DNA of 54,659 nucleotides from Ectocarpus siliculosus (Eukaryota; Sar; Phaeophyceae; Ectocarpales; Ectocarpaceae). Position numbers and translations under genes: made by a program. Positions 33,291-42,240 of this stretch are shown here, piece by piece (the stretch's first letter is position 1; each line of letters opens with the position of its first letter). The stretch spans positions 32,892 through 87,550 of the forward strand of contig FN648485.1 of the NCBI GenBank assembly GCA_000310025.1. Reading direction: 5' to 3'. The notes below the pieces were generated by a model. It made no database searches and was not told the DNA's origin. It saw only the letters and a program-made list of their open reading frames with translations.

Positions 33291-34655
33291 GAGCTTGTTT
33301 CTTTCCCGTGAAAACTTCGGGGGGTAATCATATCCCGGGGGGGGAAAGAGCAATATATTGACACACATTCACACGCTGCCGTGTTCCCCCTATGGACGAG
33401 ATATATGCGAGTAAGCATTGAGGAGGGAAGGAAGGAGGGTAGCACGTGCGGAGCCCTGGCCCCTTCCGGTTACAAGCACACAACCGTCTTCTAGAGAGTA
33501 CCCCCCGACGCCGTTCGAGTTGAGAGTGGTGTCTGCAACCGCAAAGCATAGCTGCTATTTACGAGAACTGGTGAACGCTTGAGGTTGTGCGCTTCACCTG
33601 ACTACAGCAATACAGTACAACGATGAGACGTAGCGGGAGTGCGTGGGGCAGCGACCATACTCAACAACAGGGCCTAGCTCATCAGGGACTAGCGCAGGAA
33701 GGAGAGCGAGCCAGACGACGAAAGCGACATCTCCAGCAACAACGATTCGTCGGTGTTGCGTTCAGTTAACGTCGTTTCCAAACACGGTAAAATGCAATAC
33801 TTACTCTGGGCGCGTCAGCTCTGACACGTTGTGATCTGGTAAGTATAGTAAGTATTTGTGGCGAAAAACCACCGGAAAACAAATCCCCGAGGGGCTGTCA
33901 CAAAAAAAGGCTGATAATGTTTACTTTGCCCCGGCAGTACATTAAACAGGGCGGGACAACTTTGTTTTTGAAAAACAATTACCCCGGGCCGGGGGATACG
34001 AAAAACAGTTGACGGCAGTTTTTCGCCGAAATTGGGAAGGACATTATTGCGGGGGGAGGGGCGGATATGGGCACCACCGTCGATCTGTACTCCGATGTAT
34101 CTATGCTACAATATACAAGTTGCCAACAGACCAGAATGTAGAACACAAGAGCTCGACGTCAGGGCAAGGTTGGGCGATGAACGTTTTGAGGTTCAATGGT
34201 CCACATTGCTATACGTCGAGCGTGAGAACCGGAAGCATTATAGACCTTCCCCACCTTCCGACACTGCAGGTGGATGAACGTATGTCTTGGAAAACGCTGT
34301 GACGGTGCCCTCCAGTTTGTGTCACGAGGAATCAAGAGCGCAGACGCAGTGTGGAAGCTTTGGATGCTTGCAGTAAAGCATGACGGCCCGTTGTGGCTAC
34401 ATCCCGCCTCGGACAACCTACCACCAGCTGGTGACCGAAACACAGACAAAAATCCTTCTGGACTGCGCAATGTCTAATGTTAAATAGTCACTTGGTGCTT
34501 TGTGACAATTTGCGGTGGTGGAAAACGCGATGTGGACCAAAATGCCATACCCCAAAGTAAAGACACAGGTGGAGGTCGAACCCCCTTGTGGAGAAAATAC
34601 CCCTCCCCCCTCCACCTTGCCAAGGTGGATGTGCCTCATTTTCCTGAATTTTGTA
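33291..34655. other. Gene-poor stretch
   Basis: No convincing gene. It includes a short perfect palindrome CCACCTTG-C-CAAGGTGG at 34612-34628, immediately before the 91-bp repeat unit, and GC-rich low-complexity patches. Confidence 0.4.
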
Positions 34656-34747
34656 CCTTGAAAATCTCGGCCGTGCGGCAACCTTGGGAGTCACCTCGCC
34701 AAGGGGTAAATAACCTCGAGGTCATCGCAATGCCGGCAACACGATAC
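34656..34747. repeat. 91-bp tandem repeat unit, left of the retrotransposon
   Basis: One unit, beginning CCTTGAAAATCTCGG and containing GTGCGGCAACCTTGGGAGTC, CGCCAAGG and GCAATGCCGGCAACACGATAC. It ends exactly at the 5' LTR and is in phase with the four units resuming at 48972. The LTR retrotransposon therefore inserted within this array. Confidence 0.9.
34744..34747. other. Target-site duplication ATAC (left)
   Basis: ATAC directly precedes the 5' LTR and is repeated directly after the 3' LTR at 48969-48972. Both copies belong to the CGATACCTTGG junction of the 91-bp repeat. Deleting the element and one ATAC restores a normal junction. Confidence 0.85.
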
Positions 34748-34833
34748 TGTTATAGGATTCAGATGTGTAGACGGAACATAGAAGAGCTTGGTTCCTTCTA
34801 GAAGGCGCGGAGAGATGTAACTCTCCGCGGAAG

Positions 34834-34843
34834 GATAAAAAGC
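34834..34843 (+). promoter_or_regulatory. TATA-like element in LTR
   Basis: GGATAAAAAG lies a few bases after a perfect hairpin (CGCGGAGAG / CTCTCCGCG) and upstream of structured sequence and the gag leader. Position within the LTR fits a U3/R promoter core. Inferred only from sequence. Confidence 0.4.
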
Positions 34844-34892
34844 AGGGGACAGGATCTAGTAGCCCCTGCTTGTGCAGAGGATCCTGTGCCCC
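34841..34892 (+). promoter_or_regulatory. Two mutually exclusive hairpins in the LTR RNA
   Basis: Stem 1 pairs AGCAGGGG (34841-34848) with CCCCTGCT (34863-34870). Stem 2 pairs GGGGACAGGATC (34845-34856) with GATCCTGTGCCCC (34880-34892, one bulged G). Both use the same GGGG, so only one can form. The 3' LTR carries the same sequence. A role in polyadenylation control, dimerisation or translation is possible but not shown. Confidence 0.5.
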
Positions 34893-35017
34893 TTGGTGTC
34901 ATTCCTACCGATACCCAAGGCAACAGCTACTGCTGCTGCTGTTCTACAAGAGAAACAACAAGTGAGTTCTTCTTCACGGGTCAACCAGACTTCATCACGC
35001 GTGCATACCACTACACT

Positions 35018-35030
35018 TGGCGTTGTCGGC
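35018..35030 (+). promoter_or_regulatory. Candidate primer-binding site
   Basis: TGGCGTTGTCGGC begins two bases after the 5' LTR. TGG is the complement of a tRNA CCA end, and distance to the LTR is normal for minus-strand priming. I cannot assign the tRNA without a host tRNA set. Confidence 0.5.
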
Positions 35031-35149
35031 TTATTCGTACGGTGTTGTCTGGCTTGGTTGTGTTTTGGCGCGGTTTGGTGCTTTAGGCTGCTGCTGCAGT
35101 TTTTGCGCTTTCGTCCCAACCACAGCTTAGCTTTGCCTCGCTTATCGGT

Positions 35150-38100
35150 ATGTCTCAATCTAGCGTCGGCTCATCGGACTCTGCTTCGGCGAGTCCTGAG
35201 CATTTGGAACGTTCGCGTTCGCCAGTGCCATCGCCTCGCGTAGCGACCTTCGGGTCCCCGGCAGCTGGCCGTCAGGCCACACAGCTGCTGCTGTCTTCGG
35301 ACGGTGCTCGTGCCGCTGACCCTGTTGCCGATGCCGCTCGTTTGTCAGAGCTTCGCGCTCAACGCATTCAGGAGAGGTTCGCCTCGTCGGTTTCGGTCGA
35401 CGCTAACCCCGTGGGTGCTGTCCTCAAACCGCCAGCACCCACACCTGGAACTTCGGTTCCTGCCTCTGTGTCTTTGGGTGTACAACAGCAGTCCGTCTCG
35501 ACGGCTGCTGGTGATGAGCTTTCTGAATTCCCGCGTGAACCACATGTCGACTCGAATTTTCCTCTCGCACCATCCACCGTTGAGCACCCTGCTCTTGGGA
35601 CCGACATCGGTTTCGACCATGTTGCTGGCCCTGTAGTACCACGCTTGTCCAGTCGCTCGGCTTCTCGCAGCACGTTGCAGTTCGACTATACAGTGCCGGC
35701 GATTCCCCCTTTTCCTTCTCGTAGCGATCGTGTACAAGCAGCGGCTCGCGCTCAACGGCTTCGTGACCGTCGTGTATCTGCTTCAGTGACATCACCGCTT
35801 GCAGATTCCGCTGCATCACCAACCACTGTTCCAGTAGTTTCGACTACACGGGCGATTTCGATTGCCTCTGGTACACTCCCCACAGTAGCCTCGTCTACCC
35901 CAGCTCTTTCGGTTGATTCTACTGCATCTGATCCCGTGATTTCGCCCACACAGGCCATTTCGTTTGCCTCCGATGCTTTAGCTTCAGTAGTTTCGACTAC
36001 ACGTGCAGTTTCGACTGCTAATGTGCCTGTCCCTGCGGTCTCGACTGCTGTAGGTGTGTTTGCCCCCATCCCTTTAGCTCCGCCGCTACCCACAGTTTCG
36101 ACTGTTCGCGGTGCTGCTGCCTTAGCCGCCCCACCTTTGCGTACCGTTTCGACGCTGCGTACTGCTGTGACGTCTGCCCCCCCACATGCCTATCATGTTC
36201 CCACTACTGGTGCACCTGTCTCTGCGGTTTCGACTGCTGCACGTGTACTTTTGCCCATTCCATTAGCTCCGCCCCTGCTCACAGTTTCGACTGCTGGCGA
36301 TGCTAATATTCCTGCAGCTCCGCCTCTTCGCACCGTTTCGACCCTGCGTACAGTGTCGTCTGCCCCTTTCCCCGCCCACACTACTTCCACACAGAACCCT
36401 GCGTCAGCGGCTTCGGCTGCTGTAAACACCGCTGTTTCTATGCCAGTAGATACGCCTCTGCTCGCATTTTCCACAGATTCACGTGTTCACACGGCGGGTT
36501 TGGATCCTACCGTTTCGACCGACTCTGCCATGCTAGCTCCTGCTTCGGCGCCCCTAGCTGCGACCTCGGTTGTTTCAGCAGTACCCTTTGCCCCTACCCT
36601 TTCCCCTTACCCTTACGCCGTGCCCCCACCCCCCCCCATGCTTTCTTCTTCGCATGAACGTGCTGCTACGGCTGAAGCTTTGCATCGTCTCGAAATCACA
36701 GAGCGCTACAATCGCCATCTCCACGGCCTTCTTAGCACCATGGTGACCACGACTCCGGCCCCCAAGCACGAGCCGACATCTTCAGTTCGGCTTTCGACTC
36801 CCGAGCTTCGGGATTCCGCCACCGGCGGCGGAACAAGGTCTGCAATCACCGGCCGGCCGGCCGAGCCTGTCCAGATGGTTCTACCCCCCGCGGCGTCGGC
36901 GACTTCGGCCACCATCGCTGCTTCGGCGGCACCCTCGGCTTCGGCCACCATCGCTGCTTCGGCGGCACCCTCGGCTTCGGCCACCATCGCTGCTTCGGCG
37001 GCACCCTCGGCTTCGGCCACCACCGCTGCTTCGGCGGCGCCCTCGGCTTCGGCCGCCACCCCTGCTTCGGCAGTACCCCCGGCTTCGGCCACGGCTTCGG
37101 CCCCGGCTTCGGCCACGGCTTCGGCCACGGCTTCGGCCACGGCTTCGGCCACGGCTTCGGCCACGGCTTCGGCCACGGCTCCGGCCACGGCTGCACCTCT
37201 CTCCTGCCCGCGGTCGATCCCCGCCGCCCTGTGGGACGTCATGTCCGCGGGTGCGCGCTCGACCGCATGGACGGACGCCGTTCGCATGGCGAGCGGCGCC
37301 GCCGTCGATGCTGACCGGGCGGCCGCTCGACAGGCCCAGGACGATCTCGCAGACGAAGAATTCCACCAGGAAGTTTCTGCCAGAGAGGAGGAGCTCAGGC
37401 TCCTGCGAGCGACACGCGCTTCGAATGCGAAGCAAATCATCGACCTAGAGGCGCTTCAAAAGAAGTGCGAACAACAAAGGAGTCAACTGGCCGCCACCCT
37501 GACGGCAGATCGGCGCCAGGAGGATGCCCTTGTTGAAGCGGGCCGCAAGGCCGGCAAACGACGGGAGCAGGACCTCCGCGAACGCGAGGAGCGGTCGTCC
37601 CGTGTCTCGGGAGTCGGCGGGCGAGCTGCTTCGGCACCGAACACCTCTGCCGCTTCGTCTCGAACGTATGCGGCTTTAGCTTCGACCAGCCCGGTCACCC
37701 GCTCCTCGTCGTCGCGACGTGGCCCCATTGCGTTCGAGCCAGGTGATTTCAGGTTCACCCCGGCTAAGCTAGCCGATGTTGCACAATATCAGCAGTTCAA
37801 CTTCCTTCCTGGGGATAGCCAATTGGTCAGGGACTTGGCCACGGAAATGGCCATCGCGTTGCCGGCGGCCGTCACCATACAGGAGGCGGTGGATGTGGCT
37901 AACGCCTCCCGTCCGGATCTTCGGGATCTGGCCGGCCGTTTCCTCGCTGGGATGCGGACGGCCAACGCCCGTGCCACTGCTCCGGTGGTGTACCCTGGCT
38001 GCAGCGGTCCGCCTTTAGAGGCTTCCTATGGGTTCCAGCAGCCGGCGCCGGGTCGTGTCAAGCAGGCGCAACCGAGTCGGGAGACTGGTCCTGGTAGCTC

Positions 38101-40453
38101 GGGCGAGGAGTCTGGCTGGAGCTCGGCTGGAGCATCGCGTCGACCCCCGGCGCCTTCGTCCTCTTCGGTGGGTGGTAGCCGGGAAAGAAAGGTGGCCAAG
38201 CGTGGCGGGGATGGCGCTCGTGGCTCCAAGAACAAGAGCAAGACCGGGTCAGGCTCGGACACCAGCTTGCCCCGCAAGCCAGGTCGTCAAAGGCAAGTAG
38301 TTCCGTCCCTCATGGACGCGGCTTCGGATGCTCGTTTCCTTTTGCGTGATGATTTTGTCCCTCCGGCTTCGGCCCCCCCCGTTTCTTCGGAAACTCGTGT
38401 TGCGTTTTCGAACCTTCCGGCTTCGGCCCCCCCCGTTTCTTCGGAAACTCGTGTTGCGTTTTCGAACCTTCCGGCTTCGGCCCCCCCCGTTTCTTCGGAA
38501 ACTCGTGTTGCGTTTTCGAACCTTCCGGCTTCGCCCCCCCCCGTTTCTTCGGAAACTCGTGTTGCGTTTTCGAACCTTCCGGCTTCGCCCCCCCCCGTTT
38601 CTTCGGAAACTCGTGCTGCGTTTTCGAACATGCCACAGGCTTCGGCCCCCCCCGTTTCTTCGGAAACTGTTGCACCTCCTGTTTTTTCTACCGCTGATTG
38701 TGCTGTAGGCTCAGGAATCGCACACAACCCCGGGTTCTCAAACCCCACCCCCCTTTCGACTTTTGTGCCCGTACAAGATGTTCATCATGTTGTACCGTCT
38801 TGGGATCGTGTTCCGCCTGCTGCTCCTTCGGTTGCAGCTGCTGCACCCCCTGTCGTTTCGGATGATAGTGTCTTGCCACTTTCTTCCAACATTGCACATG
38901 CTCGTCAAGCCACCGTAGATGCGGCTGCTTCGGCAGTTCGCAAGGCTCACGTAGTTACTGTCCAACGGGCGTACATCACTCTGAACTTGAAAAAAGTTGG
39001 AAATGTCGCTACCATGCCCTTCCCTTCAACTTTGTTGCCTGGGGACGGCTACCAACAGCTTATCCGCACAACACGAACGGCCTTGTCCGACATATTGTTG
39101 CTGTGTGATGACCAAAGCGAAGGGTTGGACAGTACTGATTACGTGCCTGGATGGGAACGGCCTCTCGAAAAGAAACTTTCGGGTGCGATCACCCCTGACA
39201 AGCCCTCTACTGCCGATCTTGTCCTCTCCATCGCTGATTACTTTCAGCAGGTGAAGAGAAGCTTGGACGGCGGCGCCACCGGACCAGAAGCTTTTCAGTT
39301 GCTGTTGCGTCATCTTGCGGAGCAATTTGATGTCGGCGACCGTCAAGAGTCGTTTTTGAGGCTTCAACAATTTGGAGTAGCAGATGGTACTTCTTTCGCG
39401 GATTACCTTCGTGCTTTTCGTTTGCTGGTTTCGTCTGTGACTGGTTCTGAGCGTACTTTGGCCCCTAGCGTATCCATGGTCCTAGAAATAGTGCGGCATT
39501 CGGTCTGCAAGCAATTTCCGAGTTTGTCTCCGATTTTGTACCCGGGTGCTCTGGCCACGGCCGTCACCCCCTTTGCGTCGATTGCGGATATGTGGGAGGC
39601 GTTCGCGCCTCTAGCGACAAATAAAACCCCGGCTATCGGCGGTTCATCTTATTTTTCGTTGTCTTCGATGCGTGGCTCTTCGCAGCCTCGGCGGTCCCAA
39701 CACCGCGCCCCCGCGCCTTCGGGCCAGTGGGCACCAGGTTCTGCTCAGAACCCTGTAGTTTTGCCGGTACAATCGCACGATGCTGACCCTTTCACACGCA
39801 AATATAATTCTTGGCCTGCTTCGCAAGCCGATTGGTCTGATGTATACGCTCTCACTTCTAGTTTTCGTAACACGGAGGATCCTTTTTTGTGGACTCCTTT
39901 GTTGACACAAGAGGCTCGTTCGCAAGCCTTCCGCGAAAACAGGAATCGCTGTCTGAACTGCTCGGGTGAAGACCATTCCATGAAGCAATGCGTTGCACCA
40001 TTCACGAATTCTAGTGGGTTATTGAACCCTGAGTTGGGTCTCCTCAATGACGATTCTGCTGCTTTTAGACGTTGGCAAGGCCGTATGCGGTCTTTTCGAC
40101 GAAAAAGTGCGGACAACCGCCAAAACAATCAGGGTAGACGCCACCAGCGCTCTTCCTCTTCGTCCTCTCAGCGTCGAAACCACGCTGGGAATCGCCGTTC
40201 CGACGGCGGTAGTTCCCCTCACACTCATCGGACACAATCGCACAACGGTGGGTATGCCCCAGGAAATTCTGCGGGTAACTCTCACCCTCAGCAACACCCT
40301 TCGATCAACACCAACCACACTGGTGTTCTGTCCCTCTATCAACCACCAACACATGCACACACCGGTCCTTCGTCTGGCATCATGGTTTCGACCAATCACA
40401 ATGCCCGTCAACCTGGCAACTTCCAAAATGGTGGTCGTTCTCGCAGCGGATGA
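35150..40453 (+). CDS. gag: Gag polyprotein, oversized (1767 aa)
   Basis: ATG at 35150 is the first good start after the leader. The first two thirds are Ser/Ala/Thr/Pro/Val-rich low complexity dominated by VSTA, ASA and similar repeats. They include 12-residue units SASATIAASAAP (36-bp repeats, about 36895-37075), a run of SATA units (12-bp repeats, about 37080-37190) and five copies of an 18-residue unit PASAPPVSSETRVAFSNL (54-bp repeats, 38362-38660). A charged coiled-coil-like segment lies at about 37290-37600. A helical capsid-like region with LLRHLAEQF and FADYLRAFRLLV is at about 39190-39640. A canonical zinc knuckle, CLNCSGEDHSMKQC, is at 39950-39991, before a basic Arg/Ser/His-rich tail. 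Typical Ty3/gypsy Gags are a few hundred residues, so the N-terminal extension is exceptional. Expected role: particle assembly and RNA packaging. The frame is intact and ends at UGA 40451-40453. Confidence 0.9.
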   Translation: MSQSSVGSSDSASASPEHLERSRSPVPSPRVATFGSPAAGRQATQLLLSSDGARAADPVADAARLSELRAQRIQERFASSVSVDANPVGAVLKPPAPTPGTSVPASVSLGVQQQSVSTAAGDELSEFPREPHVDSNFPLAPSTVEHPALGTDIGFDHVAGPVVPRLSSRSASRSTLQFDYTVPAIPPFPSRSDRVQAAARAQRLRDRRVSASVTSPLADSAASPTTVPVVSTTRAISIASGTLPTVASSTPALSVDSTASDPVISPTQAISFASDALASVVSTTRAVSTANVPVPAVSTAVGVFAPIPLAPPLPTVSTVRGAAALAAPPLRTVSTLRTAVTSAPPHAYHVPTTGAPVSAVSTAARVLLPIPLAPPLLTVSTAGDANIPAAPPLRTVSTLRTVSSAPFPAHTTSTQNPASAASAAVNTAVSMPVDTPLLAFSTDSRVHTAGLDPTVSTDSAMLAPASAPLAATSVVSAVPFAPTLSPYPYAVPPPPPMLSSSHERAATAEALHRLEITERYNRHLHGLLSTMVTTTPAPKHEPTSSVRLSTPELRDSATGGGTRSAITGRPAEPVQMVLPPAASATSATIAASAAPSASATIAASAAPSASATIAASAAPSASATTAASAAPSASAATPASAVPPASATASAPASATASATASATASATASATASATAPATAAPLSCPRSIPAALWDVMSAGARSTAWTDAVRMASGAAVDADRAAARQAQDDLADEEFHQEVSAREEELRLLRATRASNAKQIIDLEALQKKCEQQRSQLAATLTADRRQEDALVEAGRKAGKRREQDLREREERSSRVSGVGGRAASAPNTSAASSRTYAALASTSPVTRSSSSRRGPIAFEPGDFRFTPAKLADVAQYQQFNFLPGDSQLVRDLATEMAIALPAAVTIQEAVDVANASRPDLRDLAGRFLAGMRTANARATAPVVYPGCSGPPLEASYGFQQPAPGRVKQAQPSRETGPGSSGEESGWSSAGASRRPPAPSSSSVGGSRERKVAKRGGDGARGSKNKSKTGSGSDTSLPRKPGRQRQVVPSLMDAASDARFLLRDDFVPPASAPPVSSETRVAFSNLPASAPPVSSETRVAFSNLPASAPPVSSETRVAFSNLPASPPPVSSETRVAFSNLPASPPPVSSETRAAFSNMPQASAPPVSSETVAPPVFSTADCAVGSGIAHNPGFSNPTPLSTFVPVQDVHHVVPSWDRVPPAAPSVAAAAPPVVSDDSVLPLSSNIAHARQATVDAAASAVRKAHVVTVQRAYITLNLKKVGNVATMPFPSTLLPGDGYQQLIRTTRTALSDILLLCDDQSEGLDSTDYVPGWERPLEKKLSGAITPDKPSTADLVLSIADYFQQVKRSLDGGATGPEAFQLLLRHLAEQFDVGDRQESFLRLQQFGVADGTSFADYLRAFRLLVSSVTGSERTLAPSVSMVLEIVRHSVCKQFPSLSPILYPGALATAVTPFASIADMWEAFAPLATNKTPAIGGSSYFSLSSMRGSSQPRRSQHRAPAPSGQWAPGSAQNPVVLPVQSHDADPFTRKYNSWPASQADWSDVYALTSSFRNTEDPFLWTPLLTQEARSQAFRENRNRCLNCSGEDHSMKQCVAPFTNSSGLLNPELGLLNDDSAAFRRWQGRMRSFRRKSADNRQNNQGRRHQRSSSSSSQRRNHAGNRRSDGGSSPHTHRTQSHNGGYAPGNSAGNSHPQQHPSINTNHTGVLSLYQPPTHAHTGPSSGIMVSTNHNARQPGNFQNGGRSRSG
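40451..40453 (+). promoter_or_regulatory. In-frame UGA between Gag and Pol (possible readthrough stop)
   Basis: The codons read GGA UGA CUC. Pol continues in the same frame with no stop until 44063. UGA followed by C is a leaky context in many eukaryotes, so stop readthrough could make Gag-Pol. The alternative is a nonsense mutation in a single Gag-Pol frame. Confidence 0.5.
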
Positions 40454-41774
40454 CTCATCGGTGGTGGTTCGCCTACTTCCCCCGGACCGCCTTCAGCATC
40501 TTCGGGGACCTCATCTCGTTCATCACAAGACGCTCGTGTGTCACGCTCTGTTGCCTCTAATACTTCGGTTTTATGCAACAACGACAATACTTCGGTATCT
40601 GTCGCGCCGTCACACACTGTTGCCTCTAGCACTTCGGTCCTACGCAACGATAACCACACTTCGGTGAATGTTATCCCTTCTGGTACTTCGGTGCCGCACA
40701 ATAACAACCATACTTCGGTACCCGTTGTTTCCCCCAGTGTCGATCAGGTCGGTATCCAGACAAATGCTCTCGTCCCACCTTCTACATCGCACTTATCATC
40801 TGCCACCTCTGCGTCTCTGCCTCTTCGGGCTGGCTCTCCGTCAGAAATTAACCAGTCTGGCGCGAGTGCTGTCTTGAGGTGCGCGAACACAACCGTAGGA
40901 CCTTCGGGGCCATCGAGTACCGCTCGTTTGTCGGGCACCGCTCGTTCGCTCCCCCCGTCGTCTGCAGATCAGACCGGCCGTAGCCATGCGCTTTGGACGA
41001 TTGAAGAGGAATCGCCTGAATTGGTTACCTCGGGTGAATCTTCGGATACGCTCAACTCGTCTGTGCTCGCTTCCGTTGAGGGTTCGCCCTCGATTGTTGC
41101 ACCGGTAGCTAACTTGACTGGTTCCGACCGGCAAGTTACAGGGTCAAATTCGCCTGGCTTCGAATCGCGTTGTTCTCTTGGTCCTGACCGCCGAACATCA
41201 TCAGATTCCGCCACGAGATATTTCGACCATGGATCGTCTTCGGACGCTCCATCCCTTCCGACGCACGCTCGCCCCACGGCGCCCGATACCAGGCCGCCGC
41301 GACCGACGTCGACAGTGTTGACACCACGGCTTCGGGAGGACCCTCCCGGAGTGACCTCCGAACAGCCGGCGGTCTCGCGTACCTTGTTACGGAGGAATGG
41401 CCAGGAGCACCACGCCCGGTGTGGTTCTTTAACCGACCCGGCCTTGGCGGCCGTTCCTAGCGAAAGCAATCTGTTGAATGACACCTTACGAGGCGTTTCT
41501 TCAGGTTTAGAAATGGGGCGCACCCAGCGTGATGTCGCTGGCCCAATTATTGCGAACAATTCGGCTACCGTCGATTCTTCGCCGGTCTCTGACATACCCG
41601 AGACCGTCCCCATGGACGTTCACGTCGTAAATTACAATGCGGGCGTTTCGGCTGCCTCCGTTTCGGCTACACCAGCTTCGGCTGCCACCTCAGCTTCGGC
41701 TGATCGCACTCCAGGTGTTTCGACTCCTGCAGTTCCCGCTGTCTTCGACCCGTCTCACGAGTATTGCACTCCTG

Positions 41775-42240
41775 ACATGGTCTTCTTTTGGCAGCCCCCC
41801 TCTCCCTTTTCCCAATGGACCCCGTCGACTTTTGTGGTCGATGGAGTGGTGTACTCGTGTGCTGAGCAGTTTTTCGCTGCGGAAAAAGCTCGTCTTTTCG
41901 AAGACCATTGCGCTTTACAAAACATCATGCGCGTGTCCGATCCTGCCTTACACAAGAAGTTTGGCCGTGGTGTCCGTGGTTTCGACCCATCACTTTGGGA
42001 ACAGGAGCGCGAAAATATTGTGCTCACTGGCTCTTACGCAAAATTTAGTCAAAACTCCGAGTTGCGCGAGCATCTTCTCGGATCTGGCGACAAAATCCTT
42101 GCCGAAGCTAGTCCCTACGACCGTATTTGGGGCATTGGCCTTCAAGCCGATGATCCTGACGCTCTATCCACCTCTCGATGGCGTGGCCTCAATTTGTTGG
42201 GCAACGCCCTTCAACGAGTACGCAGTCTTTTGCGATGCAA
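41775..42240 (+). CDS. NADAR (YbiA/DUF1768-like) domain within Pol
   Basis: About 155 residues match the NADAR superfamily end to end. They start with FFWQPPSPFSQW. Next come YSCAEQFFAAEKARLF, carrying the family's conserved Glu-Gln helix; KKFGRGVRGFDPSLWEQER; and YAKFSQNSELREHLL. The domain ends with EASPYDRIWGIGL and WRGLNLLGNALQRVR. These are the expected landmarks in the expected order, with no stop or frameshift, so the domain looks functional. Known NADAR proteins act on ADP-ribose-linked or glycosidic substrates: YbiA is an N-glycosidase in riboflavin metabolism, and some NADARs remove ADP-ribose from nucleobases (family knowledge). In this polyprotein it sits between the Gag/Pol junction and the protease, so it could be packaged in the particle. 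A role in NAD-metabolite handling or countering ADP-ribosylation-based defence is inference. Confidence 0.9.

Larger units (their letters stand above)
34748..35015 (+). repeat. 5' LTR (268 bp)
   Basis: Identical to the 3' LTR (48701-48968) except for A at 34953 versus T at 48906, so insertion is recent. It has short TGT...ACA ends. Inside are a 9-bp-stem hairpin at 34806-34829, a TATA-like GGATAAAAAG at 34834-34843 as likely promoter core, two overlapping alternative hairpins downstream of it, and a GTGAGT donor at 34962. Confidence 0.95.

Noticed and set aside
36706-37440. 244-codon minus-strand frame (Glu/Ala repeats) and its companions
   Set aside because: Antisense shadow of the repeat-rich Gag; the repeats keep all frames open.
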